The notes below the pieces were generated by a model, which saw only the letters and a list, made by a program, of their open reading frames with translations, ran no database searches and was not told where the DNA came from. Of a stretch of DNA of 35,840 bases, positions 9,901 through 17,310 are shown in pieces. How positions within the stretch are numbered: the first letter of the stretch is position 1; each line of letters opens with the position of its first letter. Made by a program: the position numbers and the translations under genes. Source of the DNA: Siminovitchia sp047228825 (lineage in GTDB: Bacteria > Bacillota > Bacilli > Bacillales > Bacillaceae_C); contig NZ_JBFEGN010000038.1 of the NCBI RefSeq assembly GCF_047228825.1, positions 1-35,840 of the forward strand. Reading direction: 5' to 3'.

Positions 9901-10543
9901 AAAGGAATTAATCCATTACGTCAAACAGAGGGTATTTTTCAGACTGCCGGATTTTTTCAAGGAAGCTTTCAACCCCGCAAGCTTGCAAAACCATCATCGT
10001 GATTCGCTTAAAAAAGCGTTGGACGAATATGTACAGGCGGCCGGTTTTGATTTTGCCCAGGAACTGAGGGCAACCTCATTGCGTCTTGAACAGTTTATGA
10101 AAAAGCTGCTGCAAGAGCGGTTTGAACACATGTTAGCAGAAGCGAAAAACATTCAAAAGGAACTGGCCGTTTCTCCAATCGAATTTGGCAAAGCGGAATC
10201 CATCGATTTTGTCCCTGCTTTTCAAACGGTTGAAAAGCGCCGATTTGAAGGTGCTTTTAAATATTTCAAGAATCCAAAATCCTTTTTCGAACAAAACGAG
10301 AAAAAAAGAATGGAAGAATACTTGGAATCATTGCTCTCGCCGCTTGCAGACGAGTATTTGCAGGAAGGGTTGGAAAAATTGAGCCTGCATTATCGGCGTT
10401 TGCTGGAACGTGAATTCAATCTTCTCAGGGAACATTTACAACGGGATATGGAAGAACAATTTGCGGCATGGGTTGCTGCATTTGAAGAAGCCGGCAGCTT
10501 GTCCGAATGGATTCGCCTGCGCAACGAATTAGCCAGTTTGTAA
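6929..10543 (+). CDS. dynA: Double dynamin-like GTPase DynA
   Basis: This 1204-residue protein consists of two tandem dynamin-like units, as in B. subtilis DynA (YpbR), a membrane-tethering and fusion GTPase linked to membrane repair and resistance to phage lysis. Unit 1 has G1 GHFSAGKST (54-62), G3 DTPGVD (145-150) and G4 NQID (203-206). Unit 2 has G1 GAFSAGKSS (635-643), G3 DTPGAD (795-800) and G4 NAID (858-861). Between and after them are long Glu/Lys-rich helical stretches that would form the stalks. Both GTPase sites appear intact. The start at ATG 6929 has only a distant AAGGGG site, so translation initiation may be weak. It follows ypbQ after 84 bases. Confidence 0.95.
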   Translation: MLKVAEKNARLSLLEKSLTLIERFEQNGDLERTGKTKKLLKKIYSNEFIAAFSGHFSAGKSTMINALVGEEVLPSSPIPTSANLVKVYGSDREFSKVHYHNKKPLIFHAPYSFETVKEFCKNGDVLEIEIGKMNGKIPKGITIMDTPGVDSTDDAHRLSTESALHLADLVFYVMDYNHVQSELNFIYTKNLLMHGTRLYLIINQIDKHNDSELSFEDYKKSVQLAFEAWDVHPDRIFFTTLKQPDHPFNEFPDVKNVLREAMLHHKEWMEKTVRTAQSQLIAEHTNWLQEQKILEIEPFDNIISGYSEEHIGEAFQKEANLERKITELTEMGNKWAYALDQEREKLFKNAYLMPYETRAAAEKFLEAFQPDFKVGFFRSKAKTEAEKQRRLRTFSEQVKKQVETEVEWHMRELFAKKLSEAQVFNSGLESAAQSLKMEMDDRLFIDTIKKGARVTGEYVLNYCEEIATRLKRTAASQSEELKQAIKEEIEKKAEKEINSLHKELKQVKEITSALAKAAEIEKEFEQKAAVVTKPTGNEEERLTNMISEWKTLERNVTVYDETRSMPDKRKKQTRQNECKQEREAIPAFSFDESITKIEKAATLLSKEKSFQRIAEQLRKKVDRLKESNFTIALFGAFSAGKSSFANALLGEKVLPVSPNPTTAAISRICPPNHGHEHGTAVVRLKSSGDMLADVSQSLQLFGHTAGSLDEAHSMIPSVLAKQDSHAEAKEKVHLSFLSAFQAGYETFKDQLGNHLLADLQEFHHFVAVESQSCFVESIDLYYDCPFTRKGVTLVDTPGADSINARHTGVAFDYIKNSDAILFVTYYNHAFSKADREFLIQLGRVKDAFELDKMFFIVNAIDLASSKDEVDDVLHYVKNQLTEYGIRFPRIFGLSSKQAQLPDMRGQSGIDDFRHVFQQFLESDLTQMAVQSAVAEFQRATTMLDQMIAAASEDEHIKEERKRKLLESRDQLNRWLGGVQLGSIPDRLHQEAKELIHYVKQRVFFRLPDFFKEAFNPASLQNHHRDSLKKALDEYVQAAGFDFAQELRATSLRLEQFMKKLLQERFEHMLAEAKNIQKELAVSPIEFGKAESIDFVPAFQTVEKRRFEGAFKYFKNPKSFFEQNEKKRMEEYLESLLSPLADEYLQEGLEKLSLHYRRLLEREFNLLREHLQRDMEEQFAAWVAAFEEAGSLSEWIRLRNELASL

Positions 10544-10561
10544 TATAAGGAGAGAGAAGAG

Positions 10562-11398
10562 ATGAAGCATGTCAAATCAATCCAGTGGCTTAAAGAAAAA
10601 ATCGGGGACGGGAATGTAAGAATCATAGACTGCACGTATGATTTGGCAGACCCCTCCAAAGGCAAGGAAATATATCATTTAAAGCACATCCCCGGTGCTG
10701 TCTACTTTGATTTGGCATCCGACCTGTCCGGGAAAGTGGGCAGCCATGGCGGGCGGCACCCTCTGCCTGATATGGAGACATTCAAAAGAAAATTGGAAGA
10801 TGCCGGTATTGGCAACCATACGCAGGTCGTTGCCTATGATGGGGGCGAGGGCTGTTTCGCTTCCCGTTTTTGGTGGCTGATGAAATATGCGGGCCATCAA
10901 CATGTTTTCGTTCTTGATGGGGGCATGAGAGCTTGGGAAAAAGCGGGATTGCTTGTTACGGGCGCGATTCCGGAATATGAACCCGCCAAGTTTGCGGTCC
11001 AGTTGGATGATTCCATTTTAGCTTCCTATGAAGAGGTAAAAAAGCAGACAATAGCCCGTTCGGCTGTTTTGATCGATTCTCGGGCAAAGGAACGTTATTT
11101 GGGGTTAAATGAACCGCTCGACCGCATCCCGGGCCATATCCCGGGCGCGATTAACCGTGAATGGACCGAAGGCTTTAAGGACGGTCATTGGAAAAATCCG
11201 GAAGAACAGAAAAAAAGATTCTCCCCTATAAACAAAGAAGATGACATCATTGTTTATTGCGGATCTGGTGTTACCGCCACGCCAAACGTCATCGCGCTCT
11301 TGGAAGCCGGTTTTCAAAACGTAAAGCTGTATGCGGGCAGTTATTCCGACTGGGTTTCCCGCCCGGAAAATAGAGTTGTGAAGGGAAATGAGCCATAG
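10562..11398 (+). CDS. Sulfurtransferase with two rhodanese domains
   Basis: The 278-residue protein has an inactive-type N-terminal rhodanese domain (about 8-135) and a catalytic C-terminal one (about 155-275). The active-site loop reads VYCGSGVTATP with C233 as the persulfide-carrying cysteine. CGSGVTA is the loop form of thiosulfate and 3-mercaptopyruvate sulfurtransferases; the donor cannot be decided here. The CH2A-type motif HIPGA occurs in both halves (42-46 and 192-196), marking the internal duplication. The ATG at 10562 follows AAGGAGAGAAGAG, 18 bases after dynA, so the two are probably co-transcribed. No secretion signal is present. Confidence 0.93.
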   Translation: MKHVKSIQWLKEKIGDGNVRIIDCTYDLADPSKGKEIYHLKHIPGAVYFDLASDLSGKVGSHGGRHPLPDMETFKRKLEDAGIGNHTQVVAYDGGEGCFASRFWWLMKYAGHQHVFVLDGGMRAWEKAGLLVTGAIPEYEPAKFAVQLDDSILASYEEVKKQTIARSAVLIDSRAKERYLGLNEPLDRIPGHIPGAINREWTEGFKDGHWKNPEEQKKRFSPINKEDDIIVYCGSGVTATPNVIALLEAGFQNVKLYAGSYSDWVSRPENRVVKGNEP

Positions 11399-11436
11399 AG
11401 GCGCGTTTTTTCGAAACCGGATCCGTACAAACAAAT

Positions 11437-11456
11437 GCAGGGCCCCAAAGCCCTGT
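11437..11456 (+). repeat. Hairpin ahead of ypcP
   Basis: CAGGGC (11438-11443) and GCCCTG (11450-11455) form a stem around a six-base loop, extended by a G-U pair. There is no T tract behind it, so it is a poor intrinsic terminator. It lies 11 bases upstream of the -10 box of ypcP, across the normal -35 position, so it could be a protein binding site instead. Confidence 0.45.
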
Positions 11457-11463
11457 GTTGATA

Positions 11464-11472
11464 TGTTATAAT
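11464..11472 (+). promoter_or_regulatory. Extended -10 promoter of ypcP
   Basis: TGT followed by a perfect TATAAT lies at 11464-11472. No acceptable -35 box is found 17 bases upstream, which is common for extended -10 promoters. The implied start near 11479 leaves a leader of about 30 bases before the chosen ATG at 11510, and it excludes the longer reading frame whose ATG at 11471 lies inside the -10 box. Confidence 0.6.
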
Positions 11473-11509
11473 GGATGGTAATTTACAGGAATGCAGGTGC
11501 GATCTTTCA

Positions 11510-12424
11510 ATGAAAGAAAATCACTTATTGGTTATTGATGGCATGGCGCTGCTTTTCCGGGCCTTTTATGCCACTTCAATCAGAAAACAATTTATGTTTA
11601 ACAGCAAAGGTATCCCGACCAATGCAGTCCAAGGGTACTTGAGACATGTACTGTCAGCCGTGGAAGCCGCATCGCCATCCCATATCGCCGTCTGTTGGGA
11701 TATGGGCAGCAAAACTTACAGGAATGATATTTTTCAAGATTATAAATCTAACAGGGGAGAACCGCCGCTTGAATTAATCCCGCAATTTGACCTTGCGAAG
11801 GAAGCGACAGATGCTTTTGACATTCCGAATATCGGTGTAAGGGGCTATGAGGCGGATGACTGCATCGGAACGATTTGCTCCCAGTACCGGCACAATGCCA
11901 AAATGACGGTATTAACAGGTGACCGCGATCTTTTGCAGGTCGTTGATGAAAAAGTCAACGTATGGCTTTTACAAAAGGGAATCGGCAATTATGCAAAGTA
12001 TACAAAGGCTATATTTCAAGAGGAATACCAGCTTGAGCCGCATCAGCTCGTAGACGTAAAAGCGCTGATGGGCGATCCAAGCGACGGGTATCCGGGAGTA
12101 AAAGGCATTGGCGAAAAAACCGCACTTGCATTCATCCGGCGTTTCGGCAGCATAGAAACCCTTCTGGAAAATTTATCCGATGTCACGCCGTCCCAGCGTT
12201 CAAAAATCGAGACTCATATGGAAATGATGCATATATCACGAGAGCTTGCCAAAATTAATTGCAGGACCCCTTTCCGATTTGACTTTGAAAAAGCTTTTTG
12301 GAGTAATATCCCGCGGTCCGCCTTCGATTATGTGAATGAACACGAATTACATGTCGTGCGAAAGCAACTGGAACTTTTGAAAAAAGATGCCGGTCATCCA
12401 TTTGCTAAACAGGTGACCAATTAA
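11510..12424 (+). CDS. ypcP: 5'-3' exonuclease of the DNA polymerase I N-domain family (YpcP)
   Basis: This 304-residue protein matches the PIN-like 5' nuclease domain alone, without a polymerase domain. Acidic metal-binding residues are in place: D10, D64, E114/D116/D117 in GYEADDCIG, D138/D140 in TGDRDLL, and D189/D192. A helix-hairpin-helix (GVKGIGEKTA, 196-205) follows. In B. subtilis YpcP is a back-up for Pol I-associated flap and RNA-primer removal. The ATG at 11510 with upstream AGGTG is preferred, since the longer start sits inside the promoter. Its stop lies one base from the stop of the convergent ypdQ, leaving no room for a terminator. Confidence 0.93.
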   Translation: MKENHLLVIDGMALLFRAFYATSIRKQFMFNSKGIPTNAVQGYLRHVLSAVEAASPSHIAVCWDMGSKTYRNDIFQDYKSNRGEPPLELIPQFDLAKEATDAFDIPNIGVRGYEADDCIGTICSQYRHNAKMTVLTGDRDLLQVVDEKVNVWLLQKGIGNYAKYTKAIFQEEYQLEPHQLVDVKALMGDPSDGYPGVKGIGEKTALAFIRRFGSIETLLENLSDVTPSQRSKIETHMEMMHISRELAKINCRTPFRFDFEKAFWSNIPRSAFDYVNEHELHVVRKQLELLKKDAGHPFAKQVTN

Positions 12425-12425
12425 A

Positions 12426-12812
12426 TCAGTTTAAGCGAATCGCTTGTTTGGCGAGTTCGTCCGCTTTTTTATTCTCTTTTGAAGGCACCCATTTAATGAA
12501 AAAAAGGTTGAATTGTTCTGTCAGCCGGAGTGCCTGATCAAGCAGGTGCGTGTATTTTTTATTTTTCACAAACCGCTTTTCAATGGCATCCACAACGAGA
12601 GCGGAATCAGACCGAACCGAAATGATGGCATTTTTCTCTCCCAAACAAAGCTCCAACGCTTTGATGAGAGCAAGAAATTCAGCTTCGTGGTTGCTGGCAA
12701 TCCCAAGCGGGATGGCATATTGTTCGCCCTTGCCTTCATTTTTGATAAAAATGCCTGCACCGCTCGGCCCCGGATCTCCGGCACTGGCTCCATCAATGTA
12801 TATCTCAATCAT
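12426..12812 (-). CDS. ypdQ: RNase HI-fold protein YpdQ
   Basis: The 128-residue protein is a minimal RNase HI fold. All four carboxylates of the E. coli DEDD site have counterparts: D7 (IYIDGAS), E45 (NHEAEF), D69 (RSDS) and D118 (KADELA). The basic protrusion of E. coli RNase HI is missing. From memory, the B. subtilis homologue was reported to lack clear RNase H activity, so the function is uncertain despite the intact site. The start (CAT on the plus strand at 12810-12812) is preceded on the minus strand by AGGAGATGG. It is convergent with ypcP and divergent from ypeP. Confidence 0.92.
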   Translation of the reverse strand: MIEIYIDGASAGDPGPSGAGIFIKNEGKGEQYAIPLGIASNHEAEFLALIKALELCLGEKNAIISVRSDSALVVDAIEKRFVKNKKYTHLLDQALRLTEQFNLFFIKWVPSKENKKADELAKQAIRLN

Positions 12813-12927
12813 CCGTCCATCTCCTGACTCGGTTATTTTTTCTTTTTGCGGGAAATATCATACTAATACAAACGATTATATCGAAATGAAAGCAAGGAGC
12901 CAACGACATTTACGGGAGGGCTGCGGA

Positions 12928-13584
12928 ATGAAGATTAAGTTAATCTTGCGATACAGAACTCCCAATCAGGCTGAAGTGCAATTCGAAACCAATTGGTTTG
13001 ACGACCAAATGCTTGAATTTATCCTGAACGATTTTTCCAAGCTGCGCGGAATAAAGACAATAACCGTACTGGATGATATGGGCGCGGAATGGAGCCTGAA
13101 GGAGTTCGGGAAATTAAAGAAAAAAGTCGAGGCCGAAGCGCGGAACCCCATTATTTTTTTCGATGGAGGCTATCAGAAAGGGAGCGGTGAAACAGGTATC
13201 GGCATTGCCATCTATTATGAAAAAGGCGATGACCGATTTCGATTGAGATGCAACGATAAATTGGATGGAATTGCCTCCAGCAACGAAGCCGAATATGCGG
13301 CACTGTTCAATGCCGTCAGCATGTTGGAAGAGCTGGGCATTCGCCATACACCTTGCACCATCAAGGGCGACGGGCAGGGCGCATTAAAGCAGCTTGCCGG
13401 TGAATGGCCCTGTTATCAGCCGGAGTTATGCAACTGGCTGGACAAAATTGAAATGAAATTAAATGAACTTCATATCATGCCTGTGCTGGAAGTGATCTCA
13501 AGGTCTGATAACAAGGAAGCGGATAAATTGGCGCGCCAGGCACTTGAAAATAAATTCATCCATAGTCATACCAAGTTAGTGTAG
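12928..13584 (+). CDS. ypeP: Reverse-transcriptase-like / RNase HI-fold protein YpeP
   Basis: The 218-residue protein has an N-terminal part of about 70 residues of unknown role and a C-terminal RNase HI domain. The DEDD residues are visible: D79 (FFDGGYQKG), E122 (NEAEYAAL), D148 (KGDGQG) and D199 (NKEADKLARQA). The ATG at 12928 follows GGGAGGG. A much longer open frame running upstream to 12550 overlaps ypdQ antisense and was rejected. It faces away from ypdQ across 115 bases, and ypeQ follows after 29 bases. Substrate and activity are unknown; it may act on RNA:DNA hybrids like other RNases H. Confidence 0.9.
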   Translation: MKIKLILRYRTPNQAEVQFETNWFDDQMLEFILNDFSKLRGIKTITVLDDMGAEWSLKEFGKLKKKVEAEARNPIIFFDGGYQKGSGETGIGIAIYYEKGDDRFRLRCNDKLDGIASSNEAEYAALFNAVSMLEELGIRHTPCTIKGDGQGALKQLAGEWPCYQPELCNWLDKIEMKLNELHIMPVLEVISRSDNKEADKLARQALENKFIHSHTKLV

Positions 13585-13613
13585 AAGCTTTGGATGCCGG
13601 GAGATGTTTTGCC

Positions 13614-13817
13614 ATGAGTCGTACGAACGTGTTAAAAGAAATCGAAGAAATCCTTCAGCATTACTGCACCGATTGCTTTTTAAAAAAGCACTTCCGAAAA
13701 ATGTACAGCAAGACATATGCACATCAATTCTGCATCAATCAATGTACGGTTGGGAGCACCTTAAAGGAAAAAGGCAAGGAATTGTTAAATACGGAGAAGA
13801 CCGGATTGAATCGATGA
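13614..13817 (+). CDS. ypeQ: Small zinc-finger protein YpeQ
   Basis: This 67-residue protein has a CxxC (C18, C21) and an HxxCxxxC cluster (H37, C40, C44), a likely single zinc site. The central stretch TYAHQFCINQCTVG matches the YpeQ family of Bacillus, and the position behind ypeP is conserved. I chose ATG 13614 because the family begins there and GGGAG lies ten bases upstream; an ATG eight codons earlier has no such site. Its biochemical role is unknown. Confidence 0.85.
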   Translation: MSRTNVLKEIEEILQHYCTDCFLKKHFRKMYSKTYAHQFCINQCTVGSTLKEKGKELLNTEKTGLNR

Positions 13818-13857
13818 TACCATTGAGGCGGGCCTGCGCCTGTTCCTATTTGAACAA

Positions 13858-13886
13858 TAAAAAAAGGCTGACATGCCGTCAGCCTT
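13858..13886 (-). terminator. Intrinsic terminator of cspD
   Basis: Read on the minus strand, AAGGCTGAC and GTCAGCCTT (13878-13886 and 13864-13872) pair around a five-base loop and run into a T tract (A tract on plus, 13858-13865). It lies just behind the cspD stop. The stem could also stop plus-strand ypeQ transcripts, though without a T tract on that side. Confidence 0.85.
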
Positions 13887-13893
13887 GTGCGTT

Positions 13894-14103
13894 TTATATT
13901 GTGGTTACTTTGTTAACGTTAGCCGCCTGAGGTCCACGGTTTCCTTCAACGATTTCAAAAGAAACTTCCTGGCCTTCTTCCAGAGTTTTAAAGCCTTCAC
14001 CTTGGATGGCAGTGAAATGTACGAATACATCGTCCCCGCCTTCAACTTCAATAAAACCGTAGCCTTTTTCGTTGTTAAACCATTTTACTTTTCCGTTTTG
14101 CAT
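13894..14103 (-). CDS. cspD: Cold-shock protein, CspD-like
   Basis: This 69-residue OB-fold RNA chaperone binds single-stranded RNA and DNA and keeps mRNA translatable. RNP1 (KGYGFIEV) and RNP2 (DVFVHFTAI) are intact with their aromatic residues. The N-terminal MQNGKVKWFNNEKG and the neighbourhood (next to ypeP-ypeQ) fit CspD rather than CspB of B. subtilis. A strong site TTAGGAGGATT precedes the start on the minus strand, and a clear terminator follows. Confidence 0.95.
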   Translation of the reverse strand: MQNGKVKWFNNEKGYGFIEVEGGDDVFVHFTAIQGEGFKTLEEGQEVSFEIVEGNRGPQAANVNKVTTI

Positions 14104-14386
14104 GCACTTAATCCTCCTAAAATCTTACGGCACTGCCATGTGCCATGTGAAAATATTATCACAAAACAAAACAACTGAAAAATCTGTCCATTTCACTTAT
14201 TTTGCTTCAATGATAAATCAACTATACACTACACGCTTTCACGAGTCAAGAAATCCCCGCAAAGTTATGATCACTTTTTTGAAAATTGGAATAAAACAAA
14301 GGACTTTCATTGTGTCTTTACTTGTTAAAAGCTGCTATATATAGTAAACTTTTAGATGTTTATCATTGGTATTTGGAGGGATTATC
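14104..14386. other. Divergent cspD-mntR intergenic region
   Basis: These 283 bases hold the cspD leader and extended -10 on the minus strand. On the plus side there is an AT-rich stretch (TATATATAG near 14336-14344) that may contain the mntR -10, but no convincing -35 at normal spacing. I found no tRNA, repeat or small gene with a ribosome binding site. Confidence 0.5.
14155..14163 (-). promoter_or_regulatory. Candidate cspD promoter (extended -10)
   Basis: On the minus strand TGT precedes GATAAT (14163 down to 14155). Transcription would start about 45 bases ahead of the cspD ATG, so the leader is short compared with the long cold-shock leaders of E. coli csp genes. No good -35 is evident. 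Confidence 0.4.
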
Positions 14387-14821
14387 ATGCCGACTCCAAG
14401 CATGGAGGATTATATAGAACAGATTTATTTGTTGATCAACAACAAAGGATATGCACGGGTTTCCGATATTGCAGAAGCTTTGGAAGTCCATCCCTCCTCA
14501 GTAACGAAAATGGTTCAAAAACTTGACCGTGAAAGCTACATTATTTATGAAAGATACCGGGGACTTATCCTGACGGCAAAAGGAAAAAAGATTGGCAAGC
14601 GCCTTGTTGAGCGCCACGATCTTTTGGAAAAGTTTTTAAAAATCATTGGCGTCAAGCAGGAGAATATTTATGAAGACGTAGAGGGAATCGAACACCACTT
14701 GAGCTGGGATTCCATTGATCGAATCGGGGATCTTGTCCAATATTTTGAAGAGAACCCGGAAAGAGCGGCAGATTTAAAGCTGATTCATGACAGGTCCGAG
14801 GAAGAAGAAGCAAACAAATAA
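14387..14821 (+). CDS. mntR: Manganese transport regulator MntR
   Basis: This DtxR-family repressor is activated by Mn2+ and shuts off Mn uptake genes. The 144-residue protein has an N-terminal winged helix (about 1-72, recognition region VHPSSVTKMVQKL) and a C-terminal dimer and metal domain. All six B. subtilis metal ligands are at identical positions: D8, E11, H77, E99, E102 and H103. The ATG at 14387 follows TTGGAGGG. The longer in-frame ATG at 14366 would remove D8/E11 from the conserved N-terminus and was rejected. No mntABCD or mntH is in the window, so it acts in trans. Confidence 0.97.
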   Translation: MPTPSMEDYIEQIYLLINNKGYARVSDIAEALEVHPSSVTKMVQKLDRESYIIYERYRGLILTAKGKKIGKRLVERHDLLEKFLKIIGVKQENIYEDVEGIEHHLSWDSIDRIGDLVQYFEENPERAADLKLIHDRSEEEEANK

Positions 14822-14846
14822 TACCAATGGCCGGGGGAGGTAAACG

Positions 14847-15548
14847 ATGGTACATAACCGTTATTCCATCAGTGAATTTATTCAGGAAACACAACAAGCT
14901 GACAAAGGCGAAGGCTTGTTTGAATTGGAAACTCCCCGTTTATTGGAGGTCAATTTGAACGGGCAGATATGGGCAAAAGCGGGAGCAATGGTGTCATACC
15001 GGGGAAATATTAAGTTTGAGCGGGAAGGGATTTTTGAACATGGCATCGGAAGGCTGTTTAAAAAAACGTTCACCGGAGAAGGAACCCCGCTGATGAAAGC
15101 AAATGGAAACGGGAAACTGTACCTGGCCGATGCCGGGAAGAAAATTTCCATCCTGAATTTAAAAAATGACTCCCTGTTTGTGAACGGAAACAATTTGCTT
15201 GCCTTTGAACCGGATCTTTCATGGGATATCAAGCTCATGCGGAGGATTGCCGGAATGATGGCCGGCGGTTTGTTTCATATTAAAATCGAAGGAACCGGCA
15301 TGACTGCCATTACCACCCATTATGAACCATTAACTTTGGCTGTTGTGCGGGGAAACCCCGTATTTACGGATCCCAATGCAACCGTCGCCTGGTCAGGGAG
15401 CCTGTCGCCCGAATTCGTAACTGACGTTCAGTTGAAAACATTTTTTGGCAGGGGAAGCGGCGAATCGATCCAAATGAAATTTGAAGGTGAAGGCTTTGTC
15501 GTAGTTCAGCCGTATGAAGAAGTCTATTTTGGACAGTCAAGCGAGTAA
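14847..15548 (+). CDS. AIM24-family protein
   Basis: The 233-residue protein belongs to the AIM24 (TIGR00266/DUF124) family, a beta-rich fold named after a yeast mitochondrial protein and of unknown bacterial function. Glycine-rich turns typical of the family are seen (IGRLFKKTFTGEGTP, EGTGMTAITTHYEP, GRGSGESIQMKFEGEG). It has no signal peptide or transmembrane segment. The ATG at 14847 follows GGGGGAGG, 25 bases after mntR, so the two may be co-transcribed, although a link to manganese is only suggested by position. Confidence 0.85.
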   Translation: MVHNRYSISEFIQETQQADKGEGLFELETPRLLEVNLNGQIWAKAGAMVSYRGNIKFEREGIFEHGIGRLFKKTFTGEGTPLMKANGNGKLYLADAGKKISILNLKNDSLFVNGNNLLAFEPDLSWDIKLMRRIAGMMAGGLFHIKIEGTGMTAITTHYEPLTLAVVRGNPVFTDPNATVAWSGSLSPEFVTDVQLKTFFGRGSGESIQMKFEGEGFVVVQPYEEVYFGQSSE

Positions 15549-15617
15549 AACGACAGTAATGCATGTAAAAATATTTCTTGCGACCATTTTGAACTGAACA
15601 TACAGGGAGGTTGGCCC

Positions 15618-17303
15618 ATGGTTGAGAAGAAACCGTTAAGTGATATTGAAATAGCCCAAAGTTCCGAATTGGTTCCCATTCCTGAAATCGCTGAAAAAAT
15701 TAGTCTGACCGAGGATGACATTGAGTTATTTGGAAAGTATAAAGCGAAAATTTCATATAAAAAAATCGCGGAACTGGAAAAAAATAAAAACGGAAAGATC
15801 ATCTTGGTCACGTCCATTAATCCAACCCCGGCCGGAGAGGGCAAGTCCACTGTTACCGTTGGTTTGGGCGACGCCCTCTCAAGACTTGGAAAAAAGACGA
15901 TAATCGCGCTAAGAGAACCGTCTCTTGGGCCCACGATGGGAATCAAAGGCGGAGCCACCGGGGGTGGATATGCGCAAGTGCTGCCGATGGAGGATATCAA
16001 CCTGCATTTTACCGGTGACCTTCATGCAATCACAACTGCCAACAACGCACTTGCTGCGCTGCTGGACAACCATATGCACCAAGGTAATGAATTGCGGATT
16101 GACCAGAGGAGGATCGTTTGGAAAAGGGCAGTCGATCTAAATGACCGTGCCCTTAGACAGGTTGTCGTCGGACTGGGCGGCCCGGGTCAAGGTATTCCGC
16201 GTGAAGATGGGTTTGACATCACTGTCGCTTCAGAAATCATGGCGGTGCTTTGCCTGGCGGCCGATTTGGCTGATTTGAAACGAAGATTATCCAAAATGGT
16301 CATCGCCTATGACATTGACCGCCGGCCGGTCACCGTAAAAGATCTGGGAGGAGAAGGAGCTCTGGCCCTATTGCTGAAAGATGCCTTAAAACCTAATTTG
16401 GTGCAAACGATCGAGCATACGCCGGCCATTATCCACGGCGGTCCTTTTGCCAATATAGCACACGGGTGCAACAGTATAATGGCTACGAAAACGGCAGCGA
16501 AACTGGCCGACTATGTCGTTACGGAATCAGGGTTCGGCGCTGATCTCGGGGCGGAGAAATTCCTTCACATCAAGTCCAGAAGTGCAGGCTTTAAGCCCTC
16601 GGCAGTGGTGATCGTCGCTACCATCCGTGCACTGAAAATGCATGGCGGTGTACCAAAAGACGGGCTCCAGCATGAGAACATTGCAGGGTTGGAAAAGGGG
16701 CTGGCAAACTTGAAGAAACATACAGAAACCATTTCCGAATTCGGATTGCCTTTTGTCGTGGCCATCAACCGGTTTGCGGCAGACTCGGAATCTGAAATCC
16801 AATTGCTGCAAGAGTGGTGTGCAAGCAACTCCATCCCGGTTTCCTTAACTGAAGTTTGGGCAAAAGGCGGAGCAGGCGGAATGGATCTTGCGGAGAAGGT
16901 TTTACATGAAATCGAGTCGAACGGCCGGAAGTTTCGATATCTATATGACATTGCAGCTCCATTGGATGAAAAGATCAGAACCATCGTCCAAAAGGTTTAT
17001 GGCGGAAAAGAGGTTGAATTCTCCGTTAAGGCCCTAAAGCAGCTCCAGGAATTTGCAGACAATGGATGGGGGAATTTGCCGGTTTGCATGGCGAAAACCC
17101 AATATTCGCTATCCGATGATCCTGCCAAGCTGGGCCGGCCAACTGACTTTACCATTCATGTAAGAGAATTAAAGCCGAAGATTGGTGCCGGCTTTATCGT
17201 GGCTTTGACGGGTGAAATGATGACAATGCCGGGCCTCCCCAAAAAACCGGCTGCTTATCAAATGGATGTCGACGAACACGGGAGGGCAATCGGATTGTTT
17301 TAG
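15618..17303 (+). CDS. fhs: Formate-tetrahydrofolate ligase
   Basis: This enzyme makes 10-formyl-THF from formate, THF and ATP, feeding one-carbon units to purine and initiator tRNA synthesis. The 561-residue length is normal. The ATP loop TPAGEGKST is at 70-78, followed by REPSLGPTMGIKGGATGGGYAQV and the TGDLHAIT segment, all characteristic of Fhs. The ATG at 15618 follows GGGAGG. It stands alone, with a terminator at its end and 69 bases between it and the AIM24 gene. B. subtilis 168 has no fhs, so its presence is a metabolic difference from that model. Confidence 0.97.
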   Translation: MVEKKPLSDIEIAQSSELVPIPEIAEKISLTEDDIELFGKYKAKISYKKIAELEKNKNGKIILVTSINPTPAGEGKSTVTVGLGDALSRLGKKTIIALREPSLGPTMGIKGGATGGGYAQVLPMEDINLHFTGDLHAITTANNALAALLDNHMHQGNELRIDQRRIVWKRAVDLNDRALRQVVVGLGGPGQGIPREDGFDITVASEIMAVLCLAADLADLKRRLSKMVIAYDIDRRPVTVKDLGGEGALALLLKDALKPNLVQTIEHTPAIIHGGPFANIAHGCNSIMATKTAAKLADYVVTESGFGADLGAEKFLHIKSRSAGFKPSAVVIVATIRALKMHGGVPKDGLQHENIAGLEKGLANLKKHTETISEFGLPFVVAINRFAADSESEIQLLQEWCASNSIPVSLTEVWAKGGAGGMDLAEKVLHEIESNGRKFRYLYDIAAPLDEKIRTIVQKVYGGKEVEFSVKALKQLQEFADNGWGNLPVCMAKTQYSLSDDPAKLGRPTDFTIHVRELKPKIGAGFIVALTGEMMTMPGLPKKPAAYQMDVDEHGRAIGLF

Positions 17304-17310
17304 AAACACA

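Noticed and set aside
12550..12927. 126-codon upstream extension of ypeP
   Set aside because: It is antisense to ypdQ and the ypdQ-ypeP gap; the ATG at 12928 has a proper ribosome site and matches the family start.
13604..13930. Open frame overlapping ypeQ and the cspD terminator
   Set aside because: It is in a different frame from the recognisable YpeQ, has no family match and runs through the terminator and the antisense of cspD.
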